A DNA stretch of 64,000 nt from Cryphonectria parasitica EP155 (GCF_011745365.1 NW_024468911.1:5078759-5142758); one strand, 5' to 3'. Shown: positions 30,858 through 42,892, numbered from the stretch's first letter. Program-made: numbers and translations. The notes: a model not told the origin generated them from the letters alone.

Positions 30858-33387
30858 ATGCACGTGGCCTTGCTTGGGTCGTCAGCCATGGGCGTTGTAG
30901 GTCAGCAGTCACCAGACAATTCTAAAGGCCTGGGGGAAATTTCGATGATTCCAGGGTGTGACTGCCATTACGATTTGCGTGGTCCTTCCGATACTGGCGA
31001 CCAGAAGGGGAAATCGGCAGCGGGTGTCCCAACATGGCATCCGCAGAGCACTTTGCCCCCCATCACAATGAAGCTGGGTGACATGCACACTTCGCCTGTC
31101 TCTCAGCCGTTTGGTCTCTGCGCCGAGGAGACGACCCCGTTCTCGGTCTTTGTGTCATCAGAAACAAGCCTCCAAAGTCCCAGAAGCTCGGCTCCTCTCG
31201 ACACCTTATCGCCCAATACACCCTCGACAGGGACGATCCAGCTGCGCTCCCCCTTCGTCGACAAGGCTCCATACGATAACCCCTCGTCTTCTCGAGCCAT
31301 TCAGAGTTCGCTCTCGGTGGGTCGTGAGTCCGTACTTCATATTGTGCCGTATATTCATGGCAAGCCATCTCGGAAGAAGTTGGCTGCGGGGACGGCACCC
31401 AAGGCGGGACCCAAGCCCAGGCAGCCTAGACCTCGACAATCGTTCTCGAGGATCGATGTCTTACAGACCGACAAGGTATGGGCTCCATTTGCCGCATATC
31501 CAGTCACGTCACAGGTTACTTACTTGCCCTCGCTATCAAGACACCGCAGATGACAATAAAGAAAGACATCCACGGGCAGACTGCTGGTACCGAGATTGTC
31601 TTTGGTCACAACCAGCTCGTCCGTGTTTTCCCTACAGAGATCCAAGAGCGCGAAACAAGCAACACGAGGCGCATAGGGGCCTGTGTGAGATGCAAACAAA
31701 TGCGACAACGCGTAGGTACCTCCCGGGTATTCAGAATTATGGCGGCATACGCTCAACCCCTGAACTTGTAGTGCTCTTGGCCACAGGCCCCGGGCAGTAT
31801 GTACCAACCTTGCATTCGGTGCCAAGATTTCATTGTGAAATCGTACATGCGACACGTCAACAGCATTCCGTACCATCCTTGCATACGAGCGGACCTACTC
31901 GACCTTCGTTTACACAGGCAGGGTAAGCAAGACTCTGCTCTCATGGCGGATGACTCCTTTCCCCCCCCCCCCTGGTCTCTTTTATATTCATTCTTAACAC
32001 CTCCAGGGCCTACAATCCGTAATGATCTCCAACCCTGGTTCCAGGAGAAACAGAGGCTGCTATTGGAAGCCAATGAGAAGCCTTCCACCCACCTTTTGTT
32101 CCTTACCCAGGGATTTGGAGAGGCGTTCGAGGATGCACTGTCGGTCCACGTCTCTCGCTTCCAAAAGAAGCCCGGGGATAGGACAGCCTACTACTGGACT
32201 GACTGGTCCGGACGGCCTCGATCCATGGAAATGCCACCGTATTTCATCAGCGACCTAGAAGAGGCGCGTAAGAATCTTTTTGATTTCACTAGGAATGTCC
32301 GTTCTGTCTATATCGAGACAATTACGGCGGACTCAAACTCGATCATTCGCAAAACATTTCAAGCTGCTCTCCATTTTGGGGCCTACAGTAACGTAGGGGT
32401 AAGATTCTTGCTCTGGGCTTGTGAGCTGCGCTGACGGTCTGTGTTGATGAATAGGCAAACCTGGTGTCGGATGCCCTGGACATCTGGGTTGCGGCACGCC
32501 TGATCGAGACACAATTCCGCGTGTTCAATGGCGGGTTTATGGCGGGAATGAAAAACATAGACGAGGCTGGGCACCCCTTCGACGGCTTCATACCCGTGAC
32601 ACCCATGATGGACTCTCAACTTGATGACTTGGTCATCCGTGACCTGATTCGCCCCCTCTGTGCTCGGTTCCTGGCAAGACTGAAGGGAAAAATAGAGGAA
32701 CGAAAGCGAGAGAACTGGATGGAGATCTACCTTGCCATGTTCATCATGATGTCAAACATGAGCCTAATATTGAAGGACATGGCCGGTCAAGCAAAGTGGA
32801 AAGGCTTGAAGGTCAGCCAAGTACCTTTTACCCCACGACTGTCCACATCAGGGCTGATGTGAAATTTAGCCCGGCAATCGCGGTGGAACACTCACGCAGG
32901 GCTTCATGCACGCATGCAAGACCTTGCTGGCATACTTCCATCATGCATGTGCTGGTGCGGTCCCCATCACGAGTATATTTACCGAGTCCCAAAACGCCGC
33001 CAACGCACCTTACTATGGCATGGAACCAGACCAAATCGAGTATTTGTGCAACATTCGGCAGGAGATTTTTCGGCAAGGTTAGTCTTGTCGTATTTGAAAC
33101 CCCTCACTCTTTCCAGATTTTCTATGTCTTTTCCTTTCTTTCCTTTTTTTTTTCCCCTTCTTTTCTTTTGGTTTTCTCCTCTGGCTATTCTTCGCTTGCC
33201 CCGGAACTGACGCGAGAGCCGCGTAGGAGAGAAGCTCGCCAACTGGAACTCAATGTCCATGTACGATGACGAGCTGTACTGGTGTTATCAGCTTTTGGTA
33301 AAAGATTGGCGCGGTGACATCCCTTACCTAGCCGGTGAGATTGATGATTTCCGGGAAGAGGATTTTCTCTCGTCGTCCACTACGTAG
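30858..33387 (+). CDS. Zn2Cys6 fungal transcription factor-like protein
   Basis: Seven exons: 30858-31475, 31550-31711, 31772-31922, 32007-32398, 32455-32811, 32870-33077 and 33227-33387; 682 aa. The N-terminal 200 residues are Ser/Pro-rich and end in a basic patch. The zinc cluster begins RRIGACVRCKQMRQR in exon 2. Splicing places the third Cys at the first codon of exon 3, giving C-x2-C-x6-C, then PCIRC and a later HPC. The following LLDLRLHRQG resembles the segment after the cluster in a large pezizomycete family with PCLxC and LYREQ-like motifs. The C-terminal region is helical, with WMEIYLAMFIMMSNM and DDELYWCYQLLVKDW. The gene lies 519 nt upstream of a TauD dioxygenase on the same strand and may regulate the 34-45 kb genes. 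Intron 3 holds a C12 run. Confidence 0.85.
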
Positions 33388-33906
33388 GCTCACATAATTC
33401 ACATGCAAATCTTATTCTCATTCATGAATCTCGGAACATAATCTATGTTGGGGGCCGTTGCATCGATCTGCGTCGTATCTGCATGAGTTGTAAATATCGA
33501 CGGATGTCACTGCAGAATGGGGTTGTACTTCAGTCGTGTGGTCACATTTCCACGCACCCTCCTCTGGACCGGTGAACTCTGATCTGGTTCTCCCCCACGT
33601 TCTCCTCGGCTGCGTTGACACATTGGGAAGCGGATCATGAGGGACTATTGCATCTGTTGGATAACCAACTCGAGTAAGGCTCTAAATCGGAGAGGGGTGT
33701 GGTAGAAGAGGGGTTATAACATAGGGGGGAGGGGGGAGCGCCGTTGCAGAGCCGCAATTCCTAGCAGCCAGACCAACTTGTCGCTGTAACTTTTGTGTAT
33801 AAATACCTGTCTTCAAGATGGCTTCCAGATGCAGATCTCAGAAACAAGAGTTATCAACATCAAGCTTTATCACAAGGTCATCACTACCATCAAACTCGTT
33901 CCAAAC
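33388..33906. other. Promoter region of the TauD-type dioxygenase
   Basis: No coding signal. It contains the 3' end of the regulator and a TATA box near the right end. Confidence 0.5.
33798..33805 (+). promoter_or_regulatory. TATA box
   Basis: TATAAATA lies 109 nt before ATG 33907. Confidence 0.5.
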
Positions 33907-35437
33907 ATGGCCGCTGTAGCCAGTGTACAGGCGCAAGGCCTGGACTACGATTCTCCGACCTTGTTTCGAGGTCCACCTTCAGCCCAGCAGGAACTTAATA
34001 ATCAAGTCAAGGATGCTCTGTCCGGCTTTCCCTCCCACTACACGGGTGAGCGAGTCTGGACGGGCTCTGACATGTCCCGGAAGCAAGACGATTGGACCAC
34101 TCTCTTGACTGAGCAAGACCTGGGTCATATCATCGAAGCCTTGCACTACTTCCAAGGTAAGAGATACAGACAAGAGAAGCCACTCTTGTTATTTATCTCA
34201 AGATACATCAGCTAATTTGCTCATTTTTGATAATTAGGTCTGGGCCTGGGCCCTGATGCAATGACTCCGGAGCGGTTCCCCCTGCCAGCGGAGCTTAGCA
34301 ACAGGCTGAGGAAGATCTCGTATGACTGTCACGAGGGTCGTGGATTCGGTGTTCTCCGGGGCCTACGCCCTGGGGATCTCACAGACAAGGAGAATGTGCT
34401 GGTTCTCGCAGGTGTCTCGTCGCATGTCGCCCCTGTACGAGGCTTCCAGGACATCAACCGAGAGCTCGTAACTTGTACGTGCCACATCCCTTAAGAAGAA
34501 TGGTGGAGAGGGATAACGACAAAAGCGTCTCACTGACACTTCGTACAGGCCATGTCATCAGCGAGGACACTAGGCCTGGGGCAGGTGAGCAGAAGCTTCG
34601 GCCTGCTTTCACCAACGGACGCCTGGTAAGAACCGGCCTGTATTCAACAATCATCGTAGGCAAGCAACTACTGACTTTCCACGGCAGGCGTTTCACACCG
34701 ATCTCGGTGACATTCTTACTTTGTTCAACCAAGATGTCTCAGATACCGGTGGCAAGACCATGATTGTTAGCAGCTCGCAGATCTACAACAGCCTTGCCGC
34801 AATGCGGCCCGATCTCCTTGAGGAGCTTGGTAAGAAATGGGTATTCACCAAGTACGCAAGTCCCCGCCCCAAGAAGGGAAAATAAAACAAAAAAACAAAC
34901 ACACACAACAGCCAGCATGGCTGACCATCCTACAGCTCCATGGACTACCATACAGATGGCACTCCTCTGGTCCTCAACGCCAGTGGAGACCGCCTCGTGT
35001 TTCAGTACTCCCGCCTCCCCATCACTGGCTTCCGCAACACAGGCACCAACCCGAGCCTGCCTCCAGTCTCGGCCCGCCGTCTTGAGGCCATGACCCTCCT
35101 TGAGGAATTGGCGTGGAAGAACGCCTTCCCGCTTCCCTGCGAGCGCGGCGACATTGCGTTCATCAACAACCTGTGCCTGATGCACGCGCGTACCGCCTTC
35201 GATTTGGACGCCGACGGCAAACCTCTGCCGTCTGCGCGTCACCTCGTCAAGCTGATGCTGCGTGACCCGGAATTGGCATGGGAGCTGCCTGCTGCGCTGG
35301 ACTGGCAGGTGCAGAGGGTGTATGGGCCCAACCAGGAGGACGGGGGTAGGAAGGAAAAATGGCATCTGACCATTTATGATGAGAAGATGCCGGAAGGCCG
35401 TATGTGGGCTGGAGCGGGGAGTTTCAGCAATGGCTAA
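33907..35437 (+). CDS. TauD/TfdA-family 2-oxoglutarate/Fe(II) dioxygenase
   Basis: Five exons: 33907-34156, 34238-34474, 34549-34625, 34688-34851 and 34936-35437; 409 aa. All junctions are GT-AG and phase-consistent. ATG 33907 has the context ACATGGCC. The iron ligands are visible as H191-x-D193 in AFHTDLGDI and H326 in LCLMHARTAF. A downstream Arg in this region would bind 2-oxoglutarate. Start of the core: ISYDCHEGRGFGVLRGL. Family members hydroxylate taurine, aryloxyacetates or other small acids, or tailor secondary metabolites. Fungal paralogues of about 400 aa are abundant and mostly without known substrate. It is co-directional with the regulator upstream and the thioesterase downstream. 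Confidence 0.93.
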
Positions 35438-35974
35438 GATGAGTGTCGATGCCTTCTTTAGCCTAGATAAAGGGCGCGCTTTTCTTTTTGATGATAGCCT
35501 TCCATCCCAGTACATGCTGGAGAGGAAGGGATAGTCACTTGGGCTGCTCAGAGCCTCATCGCGAACAATCAGTATACAATAAATGGTACGCCTGACCAGC
35601 TGTTCCCACGTAGAGAGTAAGAGTGTTCCTTGTGCGTAAGGACTACCATTTCTGGTTAGATGAAAGAATTATTTGAAAGCAACCAGGCGCGAGGGACAGC
35701 AAATAGTCATTTGATACAAGGCAAAAAAGGTAAATATAATTTTGTGTTGTGAGTGACGTCCACAGCCCCATACTTGGCGTACAGTATTTACGTAGTAGGT
35801 ACTTAAGTAGTCATAGCTCTCTAGGGTTAGGGTGTTAGCGTTTCAATCCTATCTCCTTGGCTTATCATTCTCTTAGCCGCAAGCCCGGCGATGACAGGCT
35901 AACAGCCTCTAGCAGCCCACCCCCCCCCCCCCGGCTCCAACTCCCACCGCCACTACCAACTGTCACGACGCAAG
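35438..35974. other. Intergenic
   Basis: 3' region of the dioxygenase and promoter of the thioesterase, with a C13 run at 35920-35932 in the probable 5' leader. Confidence 0.45.
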
Positions 35975-36538
35975 ATGAGCCCTATACTGCCAGACGATGA
36001 GGTCAATCACTTCAAGGCCATACCATGGTGCGCCAAACATCTCGATAGGCCCGGCCTTGTCATTACACCCGCGTTCAGCAGGGTGCCCGGACCCCGCTTT
36101 CACGACGCGCTGTTATCCGAGACGCTGAAGACGGAAGACACGATAAAGGCCTTCACCTGCTTTTATCCGCGGCCCAAGAGCGAGCGTGAACTCCTCCCAT
36201 GGCTGGGGGCGTTCGTGACGCTCGGAAGCATGGTCAGCGGGTATCCTGGGGTCTCTCACGGCGGAGTCATCGCCACCCTCCTCGACGAGACGCTGGGTCT
36301 CCTTGCGCCTGGAAGTCGATGGCGGGCGTACAAAGAAGGTGTGCCGGCTGTCGTGACGGCATATCTGAACACCAACTTCCTTGGAAAAGTCAAAATCCCA
36401 GGAACCTATCTGATCATGGTCCGTTTGAAGAAGGCAGATGGGAGGAAATTGTTTGTGGACGGGGTCATGGAGGATGAGGAAGGCGAGCAGCTGGCTAGAG
36501 CCGAGGCACTCTTTGTGGAACTTCGAGAGAAGCTATAG
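35975..36538 (+). CDS. PaaI-type hotdog-fold thioesterase
   Basis: A single exon of 187 aa; ATG at 35975. The hotdog core shows PGVSHGGVIATLLDETLGLL, the H-G-G-x-(x)n-D-E pattern in which Asp/Glu activates water. Next come AYLNTNFLGKVKIPGTYLIM and GVMEDEEGEQLARAEALFVEL, the usual central strand and last helix/strand. Such enzymes hydrolyse acyl-CoA thioesters, phenylacetyl-type in bacterial PaaI. There is no targeting signal at the C-terminus (ends EKL, not a strong PTS1). Its position among two oxygenases and an acyl-CoA oxidase suggests a CoA-linked pathway. Confidence 0.9.
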   Translation: MSPILPDDEVNHFKAIPWCAKHLDRPGLVITPAFSRVPGPRFHDALLSETLKTEDTIKAFTCFYPRPKSERELLPWLGAFVTLGSMVSGYPGVSHGGVIATLLDETLGLLAPGSRWRAYKEGVPAVVTAYLNTNFLGKVKIPGTYLIMVRLKKADGRKLFVDGVMEDEEGEQLARAEALFVELREKL

Positions 36539-36684
36539 GATGTTAGGATGGTATATGGACCTATTCTTTGACAACCACGAGCATTGGACAACATTCAACA
36601 CAAAGTCAACCAGACACAGCAACCTAGACACACCCACGCAGGGTCCCCTCCCCCCAGCTCCTGACACAGCATTCCATCCCATCT

Positions 36685-37513
36685 CTAATGCAAACCAGCC
36701 AGCCGACGAAACCCAACATTCCCAAGGATGCGGAAGTCTCCCACCTTCTCGATGCCCGGGCCCTCCAACCGGTCGTCCCACTTGCCCATCGCCATCTCCG
36801 TCATAAACTCGCCCAGGCGCTGCGTTGGACTCCAGTACGACTTGGCCAGGTGCCGGATGGGCGGCCCGAGAATGGGCGTGATGATATTCTTGTACATCTC
36901 TTGGGTTGGGATGTATGGCTTGATGGCGTCGTGCGTTGCAAAATCGATAAAGCACGGGCGGATTGACGTGGCAAGCAGCGCCTTGTTCCTGTTATGCATC
37001 CCTGCAAGGAGGACCTCGGTCTCGCCCTTGACAAGCGCAAAGGTCTGGGCAAATCGCCCAGGCTCGATAGTCGCGCCGTGCCCCGACACGTAGACAAAGT
37101 GGAAAGGCTTCTCTTCCGTGCCTAGGGTTTCAAAGGCCTCAACCGCGCGTAGAGTGAAGTCCTTGGTGATCTTGACGTACTCCCTGAATTACCATAAGCC
37201 ACAGTGAGCAACCCATGGTCCAGCGTGCCGGGGGCTGGCGGGGGCTGACTCACTCTTTGCTTACTTGGGTCTGCGAGATGCCCAAGGCCCACACACAACC
37301 TGTGGCGCCCGTCAACTGGCTGAGGAGGTTCGCGTCATATTTTTCGAAATCCTTGTGAATGATAACGTTGATTCGAGGGTCCTTCAGATCCTCGGCCATC
37401 CGAACCGGTCTTCTGCTGAGGATGGAGATCTTGGTGACGTCCTTCATGCGGACCATAGCATCCAGAACGGCTGAGCCGCACAGGCCTGTTGCCCCGGTGA
37501 GGATGAGATGCAT
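36685..37513 (-). CDS. NAD(P)-binding epimerase/NmrA-like Rossmann protein
   Basis: Two exons, 37254-37513 and 36685-37183, with a 70-nt intron (GTGAGT...TTCAG); 252 aa. The start is the ATG at 37513 (MHLILTGATGLCGSAV), placing the GxxGxxG dinucleotide loop TGATGLCG at residues 6-13. ISILSRRPV with basic residues at the end of beta2 suggests NADPH preference. HFVYVSGHGATIEP follows the Ser of the active-site region. The C-terminal part (FATHDAIKPYIPTQEMYK) is typical of fungal nucleoside-diphosphate-sugar-epimerase-like proteins with no known substrate. It is convergent with the thioesterase, 146 nt apart. Confidence 0.88.
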
Positions 37514-38200
37514 CGCGCCGCCCAAGAATGTGATCTATTGTCGTGTACAGCACTGGATTCTGGGAAGCCTCTGGTCAAAAGGAGTGAAGGAAAAGTTCAC
37601 CGGAGAAACAATACTCTGCAACCCAGATAGAAGACGCTTCACATGGGTGCGAAGTGGAAAGCTCGTAGAAATCTTAGATCTCTTGTATTCACGAATGGTT
37701 ATGTTCCAACGCTCTCCATGCTAACGTCAGCCAACGGTAGCAGCGGGCGGCCGCTTAAGCGGTAATCCCTGCCAGTGTTGGAATTACATCAGCCACGGCA
37801 AGTATTTGAATCGCTCCGCGACCATTTAGTGCAGTAAGCCCTCCTTGATTGTGCTCTGTAGGTTGAAAGTAATTTAAGTAGTATGATGACCAGTTTATTT
37901 CACCCGAAGTTCCAAGTCTCAAGGCTAGGCTCTCTGAAACTGGCAATCCAAACCCAGCATCTCTAGATTCCCGAAATACCCTGACCCAAGATGTGTTCTC
38001 ATAGGAAAGCTATGATCGCAACAGAATAGAGCACTTCTGACACTGCGTCGCTAAACTATGGTGCTCTTGAACTTCTTTACTGAACATTACTACACTACAG
38101 AAAAGTGTTCTAATACTTCCGAACTTTGTTTCTCAAAATGAAACAACTCACATATAAAAGGAAAAGGAGGTAACTCGTACTGGGAATGTTTAGGCAGTTA
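37514..38200. other. Intergenic: epimerase-like gene promoter and end of HET pseudogene
   Basis: AT-rich; no coding signal is seen. Confidence 0.4.
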
Positions 38201-40007
38201 TCAAGTTGATATCAGGTCACCAGACACAATAGCACCAGTATGTCCTTGACCTCCAGTCGGGAAGGTTCGAGCTTCCTGAAGCTTTGTAAGTATCTGGATG
38301 TGAGGCTTCCGATCACTTTCTGGTGTAAATGTGTGCAAGAGAGCACCTTTAATCGAAGCCCAAGACCATATCGGAGCTGTGTATGGCTGGATCCGGACAG
38401 CTTTATGGGGTCTGATGTGCTCCAAAGCAATTGATGCAACAACCCCTTTCTCCATAGCCCTGCAAGATACTCATCTCCTGTGGCATCGTGTACTTCCTTA
38501 ACAATCCCAGACATTGCAGCCAGCTTGTCTGTGTTGAATGTGAGGTTCTTTGTGCTGTACTCTTCCACAATTTTGGTCCAGCTTATCCATGACTTCTCTC
38601 TGGAGGGGTCGATCATATCTGGCCACCAGTCCATGATTGTGTCTCCTGCATATGCACCAGTTCCGTCACCAGGATTCATCGGTATGCTGTCAGGCCATTG
38701 TTCGTTGCCATTTTTTTTTACTTGTCTTCGTCTCAAAGAAAAGTTGACGAGCAGTGAAATGAATTACATGCTGAGAAAGAATCCTTTCTTGAAAGACCCA
38801 AGCTCGACTGGCAAGAAGTGCACAACTTAATGCCGTGTTCCAAGTTTCGTGCACCATGATGTAAACCGTGGGGCTTTTCCAGATGTCAATCCATTTCGTC
38901 CACCCAACATCGATTCGAAGTGGTAGAAATGTCTCGATGTTTCTCGTTCTGATGAAACCATCTTCGCTGTCCTGGGCTGCATCTGCAGATATGTTGCACG
39001 CTGCGTTTCGGTAGATCTCGTCCATTATAGCGCCTTGACTTAACCAATCTTCCTGAGAATCTTGAATAATGCAAAGAGAGTCTATCCAAAGATATTGAAA
39101 GTCCAGGCTATGAGTGACCTTGATGGCATCTTGAAAAGTCTTTGACAAACTCTTGTATGGAATACCTTGTTTGAACTCGTCGAGATTTTCCATGTGGAGA
39201 CACAGGGTCTGGCTTTTACCCCAACAGTGAGTGACTGAGTGTCAAATATTGGGCTTCTCGAGGCACAGTGGCATCTTCACACAGTGTGACCTGGTATTGC
39301 CCACCACTCAACATTTTTATGTGCAACAAGCGTGTAGGTAGGAATTTGGTTGGAATTGAGGTGACGCCCTTCATGGTGCACTGACGAAGCCACCGCTTTG
39401 ATCGCTCTTGGTTTCCCACTGACCATGTGCTCTGACCTGAACTCTCAGTAGCCAGCCGCCCACGAACCCCTAAATAGGCCAGATATAAGCAAATGAATAA
39501 CAGCAAGAGTCCCCATTGCCCCAGTGCCCACTTACGATTTGACATGATTGCCAATTTCACTATGACCGTACCGCTGTGATGAAATGTGACATCATCGTCA
39601 AACCATATCGGCTCCCCAAAACTCCACATAACCAGGAAATCCTGTGCCAATGTGGACTCTGTTGACCAGGATATCTGTGATCCCAGTGCAGTGATGTTTT
39701 CGACCAGCAGACAGCAAATGTAACACTGCTGCTCAGCCGCTTTCAGAATACTATTATATGACGAATATTGATCGAAGTGTCCACTGGAAGGGAGCTCACG
39801 AGAAGCGAACATATGACGGCATTGATTGCAGAGACCCAGGGATGAACAGGCAGGCTCCGGTCTGAGCAGCGCTTCTCTGAGCCGGGTGTTATCAAACGAT
39901 AAATCCTCGGACACGCTCTGGTCTTCTGCAAGTGTGTCAGAGTCCGTCACTAATGGCTCACGAATCTCTCGTGAGGAGAGTACGACGAAATTGTTCACTC
40001 GTTCCAT
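38201..40007 (-). pseudogene. HET-domain (heterokaryon incompatibility) gene, frameshifted
   Basis: Reading from ATG 40007, the N-terminal part has a Cys-rich stretch (CNQCRHMFA, CYICCLLVEN). A plausible intron (GTAAGT...TATTTAG) lies around 39470-39535. The HET core follows: YLTLSH, then CWGKSQTL, SLSKTFQDAIKVTHSL, YLWIDSLCIIQDSQEDW, IYRNAACNISADAAQ, and later RAWVFQERILSQHVIHF and APIWSWASIKG. Three frame breaks are seen: a tandem TCAC duplication at SH|CWGK (39227-39234), an A9 run at about 38711-38719 where eight As keep frame, and another shift before APIWSWAS near 38,390. HET proteins trigger cell death on fusion of unlike strains. This copy would stop after about 250 residues. Confidence 0.82.
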
Positions 40008-40560
40008 AATAAGATCGGGCTTCCCACGGAAAATGTGCGAGTGTTCAAATTAATATCGAGTAAGGACCATGTATAACAAACATGTCTACCTTTCTGGTTA
40101 CAGTAGCGGGGAAAGTGCGGTGACAGCAGGCAGTCCCGAAGATATTTATTAACTGCTGCCAAAGATGGAAGAAGAGCGGGGTAAGGAATCTGCCACTCAG
40201 CTGACCACCTTGAACCTTCGCATTATATGCACCCAATACATTCTAGTCCAGTCGATCGACTGCAACAGTCAGCTGATTGCTTGTCTGACCCAAGAAGTAG
40301 CATGAATATGTCACTTGTAGTTAACATCGAAGTAGAATATTCTTAAGAGGGGCTCAGAGAAGTATACATTTCAATGGTGTACTACCTGCGGAAGAGTTCC
40401 CTCACCTGTCGCTTAAACAGCACCCATCCTATTCACAAAATTACACCATGACTGGTATTCTCCGTCTTGAGATTCACCTCCGATGCTAGCTCGTCCAAGA
40501 TCGCAGGGCTCCAGGGCAAGATGGAGGACCTGTCACACAGGCCGAGAGCCCCCGGTGCTA
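40008..40560. other. Intergenic, HET upstream region
   Basis: No coding signal is clear. The right end may hold earlier, unrecognisable parts of the SDR pseudogene. Confidence 0.35.
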
Positions 40561-41140
40561 GGCCAGATTTAGCAAACCGCAGTGTGGTCCGCGGGCGCTG
40601 GTAGACACTGCTGTCAAATGAAGCCCCGATGCTCATATTGACATGCTCATCAACAACTCCTGCATCAAGATAGTCAATACGTCAACCGAGACCCCCACGG
40701 AGAACTTCGATAAGGTATACAAGATCAATGTCACTGGTGCTTAGAACAATCCTCCCCATGTAAGCCGTCCTGCCTCATCTCCCTGCCAAGAGCCTCATCA
40801 CCAACATCACATCTGTTGGGTGCGAGGGCGGGCACCATCGCCCTGAGCCTGTGCACCTCCTTCAAGATAGCGGTTGAGCGGCTGACAAGAATCTGGGCGG
40901 TCGAGCTGGGGAAGAACAACATAAGGGTCAATGCGGTAGAACCTGGGCCAGTGGTCTCCAATATATTCGACGAGGACCCTGCCGAAATAACCCTATTTGC
41001 AGAAGAAATCAGCGCTTCCCAGAGATCGCCTGGGCACAAACGAAGAGATGGCAGATGTCGTCTCGTGGCTGGCTGGACTACATGTACGCGGTGATTAAGT
41101 AAACGGGCAGTGTGTTAGGGCTAGCGGGGGTTTTTCAGGT
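40561..41140 (+). pseudogene. Decayed short-chain dehydrogenase/reductase
   Basis: Segments in changing frames match a classical SDR: RFSKPQCGPRALVDTAVK, a stop, then DAHIDMLINNSCIKIVNT (normally NNAG), FDKVYKINVTGA then stop, GARAGTIALSLCTSFKIAVE (YxxxK site, with the catalytic Tyr changed to Cys), LTRIWAVELGKNNIRVNAVEPGPV, and in another frame MADVVSWLAG. The final part reads VNGQCVRASGGFF in a different phase. The N-terminal nucleotide loop is not found. Loss of NNAG and of the catalytic Tyr, plus stops and shifts, makes it non-functional. Confidence 0.75.
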
Positions 41141-41584
41141 GCTCTGGATTTCACCACTGAGGTTTCAAGGCATATTTTAGAGACTCTTTCTGGGCGCATC
41201 CTTTTTGTTCTCAGATAACAATGCAGATCCAATGCTGTAATGATTTCCGAAGACCCATGACCTGTTACCCCTAGGACTCGAAATCCACGCAAGTTCCAAA
41301 ATATATTTGTGCCTTCACAGTAAGTAAGTTGTCGGGTATGTCTGGTGCATGTGACCTGGCTCAGGCCAACCGACGACCCCTTCCTTACTTGGACTTTAGT
41401 ACTACTCTACACATAAAGGCCTTTATTACTAACCTTATTTCCCCCCCTCCGACACGTGTCGCATGACCACTTTCCTAAAGCAGCCATCTTGGCGACGTCT
41501 TCTCCTCACTTCTACTCACAAACTGCAAGCACATCCAATTGACTTGAATTTGATTCTCCTTTCGTATCCTCAAGATTCTTCATC
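41141..41584. other. Promoter region of the 2OG oxygenase
   Basis: No coding signal. The last 120 nt are CT-rich, typical of a leader. Confidence 0.45.
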
Positions 41585-42687
41585 ATGACGACGGAGTTCT
41601 CATCTTTACCTATGGTTGACCTAACTCCACTCTCACAAAATCCACTGTTTACCGGGGACTTGAAGGACCTCAGCAGGCAGCTTGACAATGTCTTCACTAC
41701 AACAGGCTTCGCGTATCTGACCAATGCACCCTTGTCCTTCTCTCATAGTGAGATCTTCGATCTTGCAAGGGACCTTTTCGACATTCCTCAGCAGGAGAAG
41801 ATGAAGCAGGCCAAGAAAATATTTTGCCCCTCCAACACGAATACATATCGCGGGTAAGTTCTTGTATTTCTGCAATTGCTACTTCACAAAAGCCGACCAA
41901 GAAACGAACGCACTAAGGCAAATGCAGGTACTTTCCATCGCAGCCAGGACAGTCAGACAATCTGAAGGAAGGCTTCGAAATCGGCCCAGCGAGTCCGATC
42001 AGTGAAAAGGTTACACCATCAAAGGACTACAAGGTCCACCTCAGCGAGCCCAACGTCTGGCCACCAGAAACTGTCCTGCCTGCCGAGAAACGACAACAGT
42101 TGGAAAAGCTTTATACAGAGCTCCAGGCACTGTCTTTCCGCCTTCTATCCCTCTGTGCGACGGCACTGGGAAAGCCAGAGGACTGGTTTTCTAGCTGGCT
42201 GGATGACTCTATCAGCACACTTCGTCTCCTACACTACCCCCCACAGCCAGGAACAGCCACCTCATTGACGAGTGTGAACGATCAGGCAGGCGTCAGTGGG
42301 GTCAAGCTTTGCTGTACGCCGCACACCGACTCTGGCATCCTTACCCTCCTCCATCAAGACCCCACCGGTGGTCTTGAAGTCCTTGGTGCCTCGGGGGAAT
42401 GGATTGCCGCGCCTTATATTCCAGAGAGCATCGTAGTTAATATTGGGGATCTCATGGCTGAAGTGTCTGGAGGCAGGTACTTGGCGACTTTGCACCGTGT
42501 CAGAGCAACAACCATACTGGGGGTAGGCGATAGTGGGCTAGGTAGGATCAGTGTGCCGTTCTTCTTTGAGCCGGGCGAAAAGTGTCTGGTTAGATCTGTA
42601 AACAGCGACAATGAGGGGGTGTGCTATGGCGAGCATGTCCGTGCCAAGATGAGCACTTGGATCGAGTTTCAGGATGTGGGAGCATAA
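41585..42687 (+). CDS. 2OG-Fe(II) oxygenase, isopenicillin N synthase-like family
   Basis: Two exons, 41585-41853 and 41928-42687, with a 74-nt intron (GTAAGT...ATGCAG); 342 aa. The N-terminal DIOX_N region (LPMVDLTPL, TTGFAYLTN) precedes the double-stranded beta-helix core. Iron ligands are H222 and D224 in CTPHTDSGILTLL and H279 in LATLHRVR. The 2-oxoglutarate-binding R-x-S is RIS at 296-298. The family covers oxidases in secondary metabolism (IPNS, gibberellin and flavonoid-type) and many unknown fungal enzymes. All ligands are present. It is convergent with the acyl-CoA oxidase, with 205 nt between stops. Confidence 0.93.
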
Positions 42688-42892
42688 ATTTGTTCAATGT
42701 CGCTTTTATTCATCTGATGAGAAGTTTCTAGTATGCAAGGCAAGGTCGAAACAAAATGAGAGCACTCTTAAAGCATGATACTGTACAGTCTAACATCCTC
42801 CCAGCCTTCTATACTCTAAGTATATTCTTGAGAAAAGGGAAAATGAAGACAAAAAGGAAGCACAACACCACTTTGGTTTTTCACCCCTTTCC

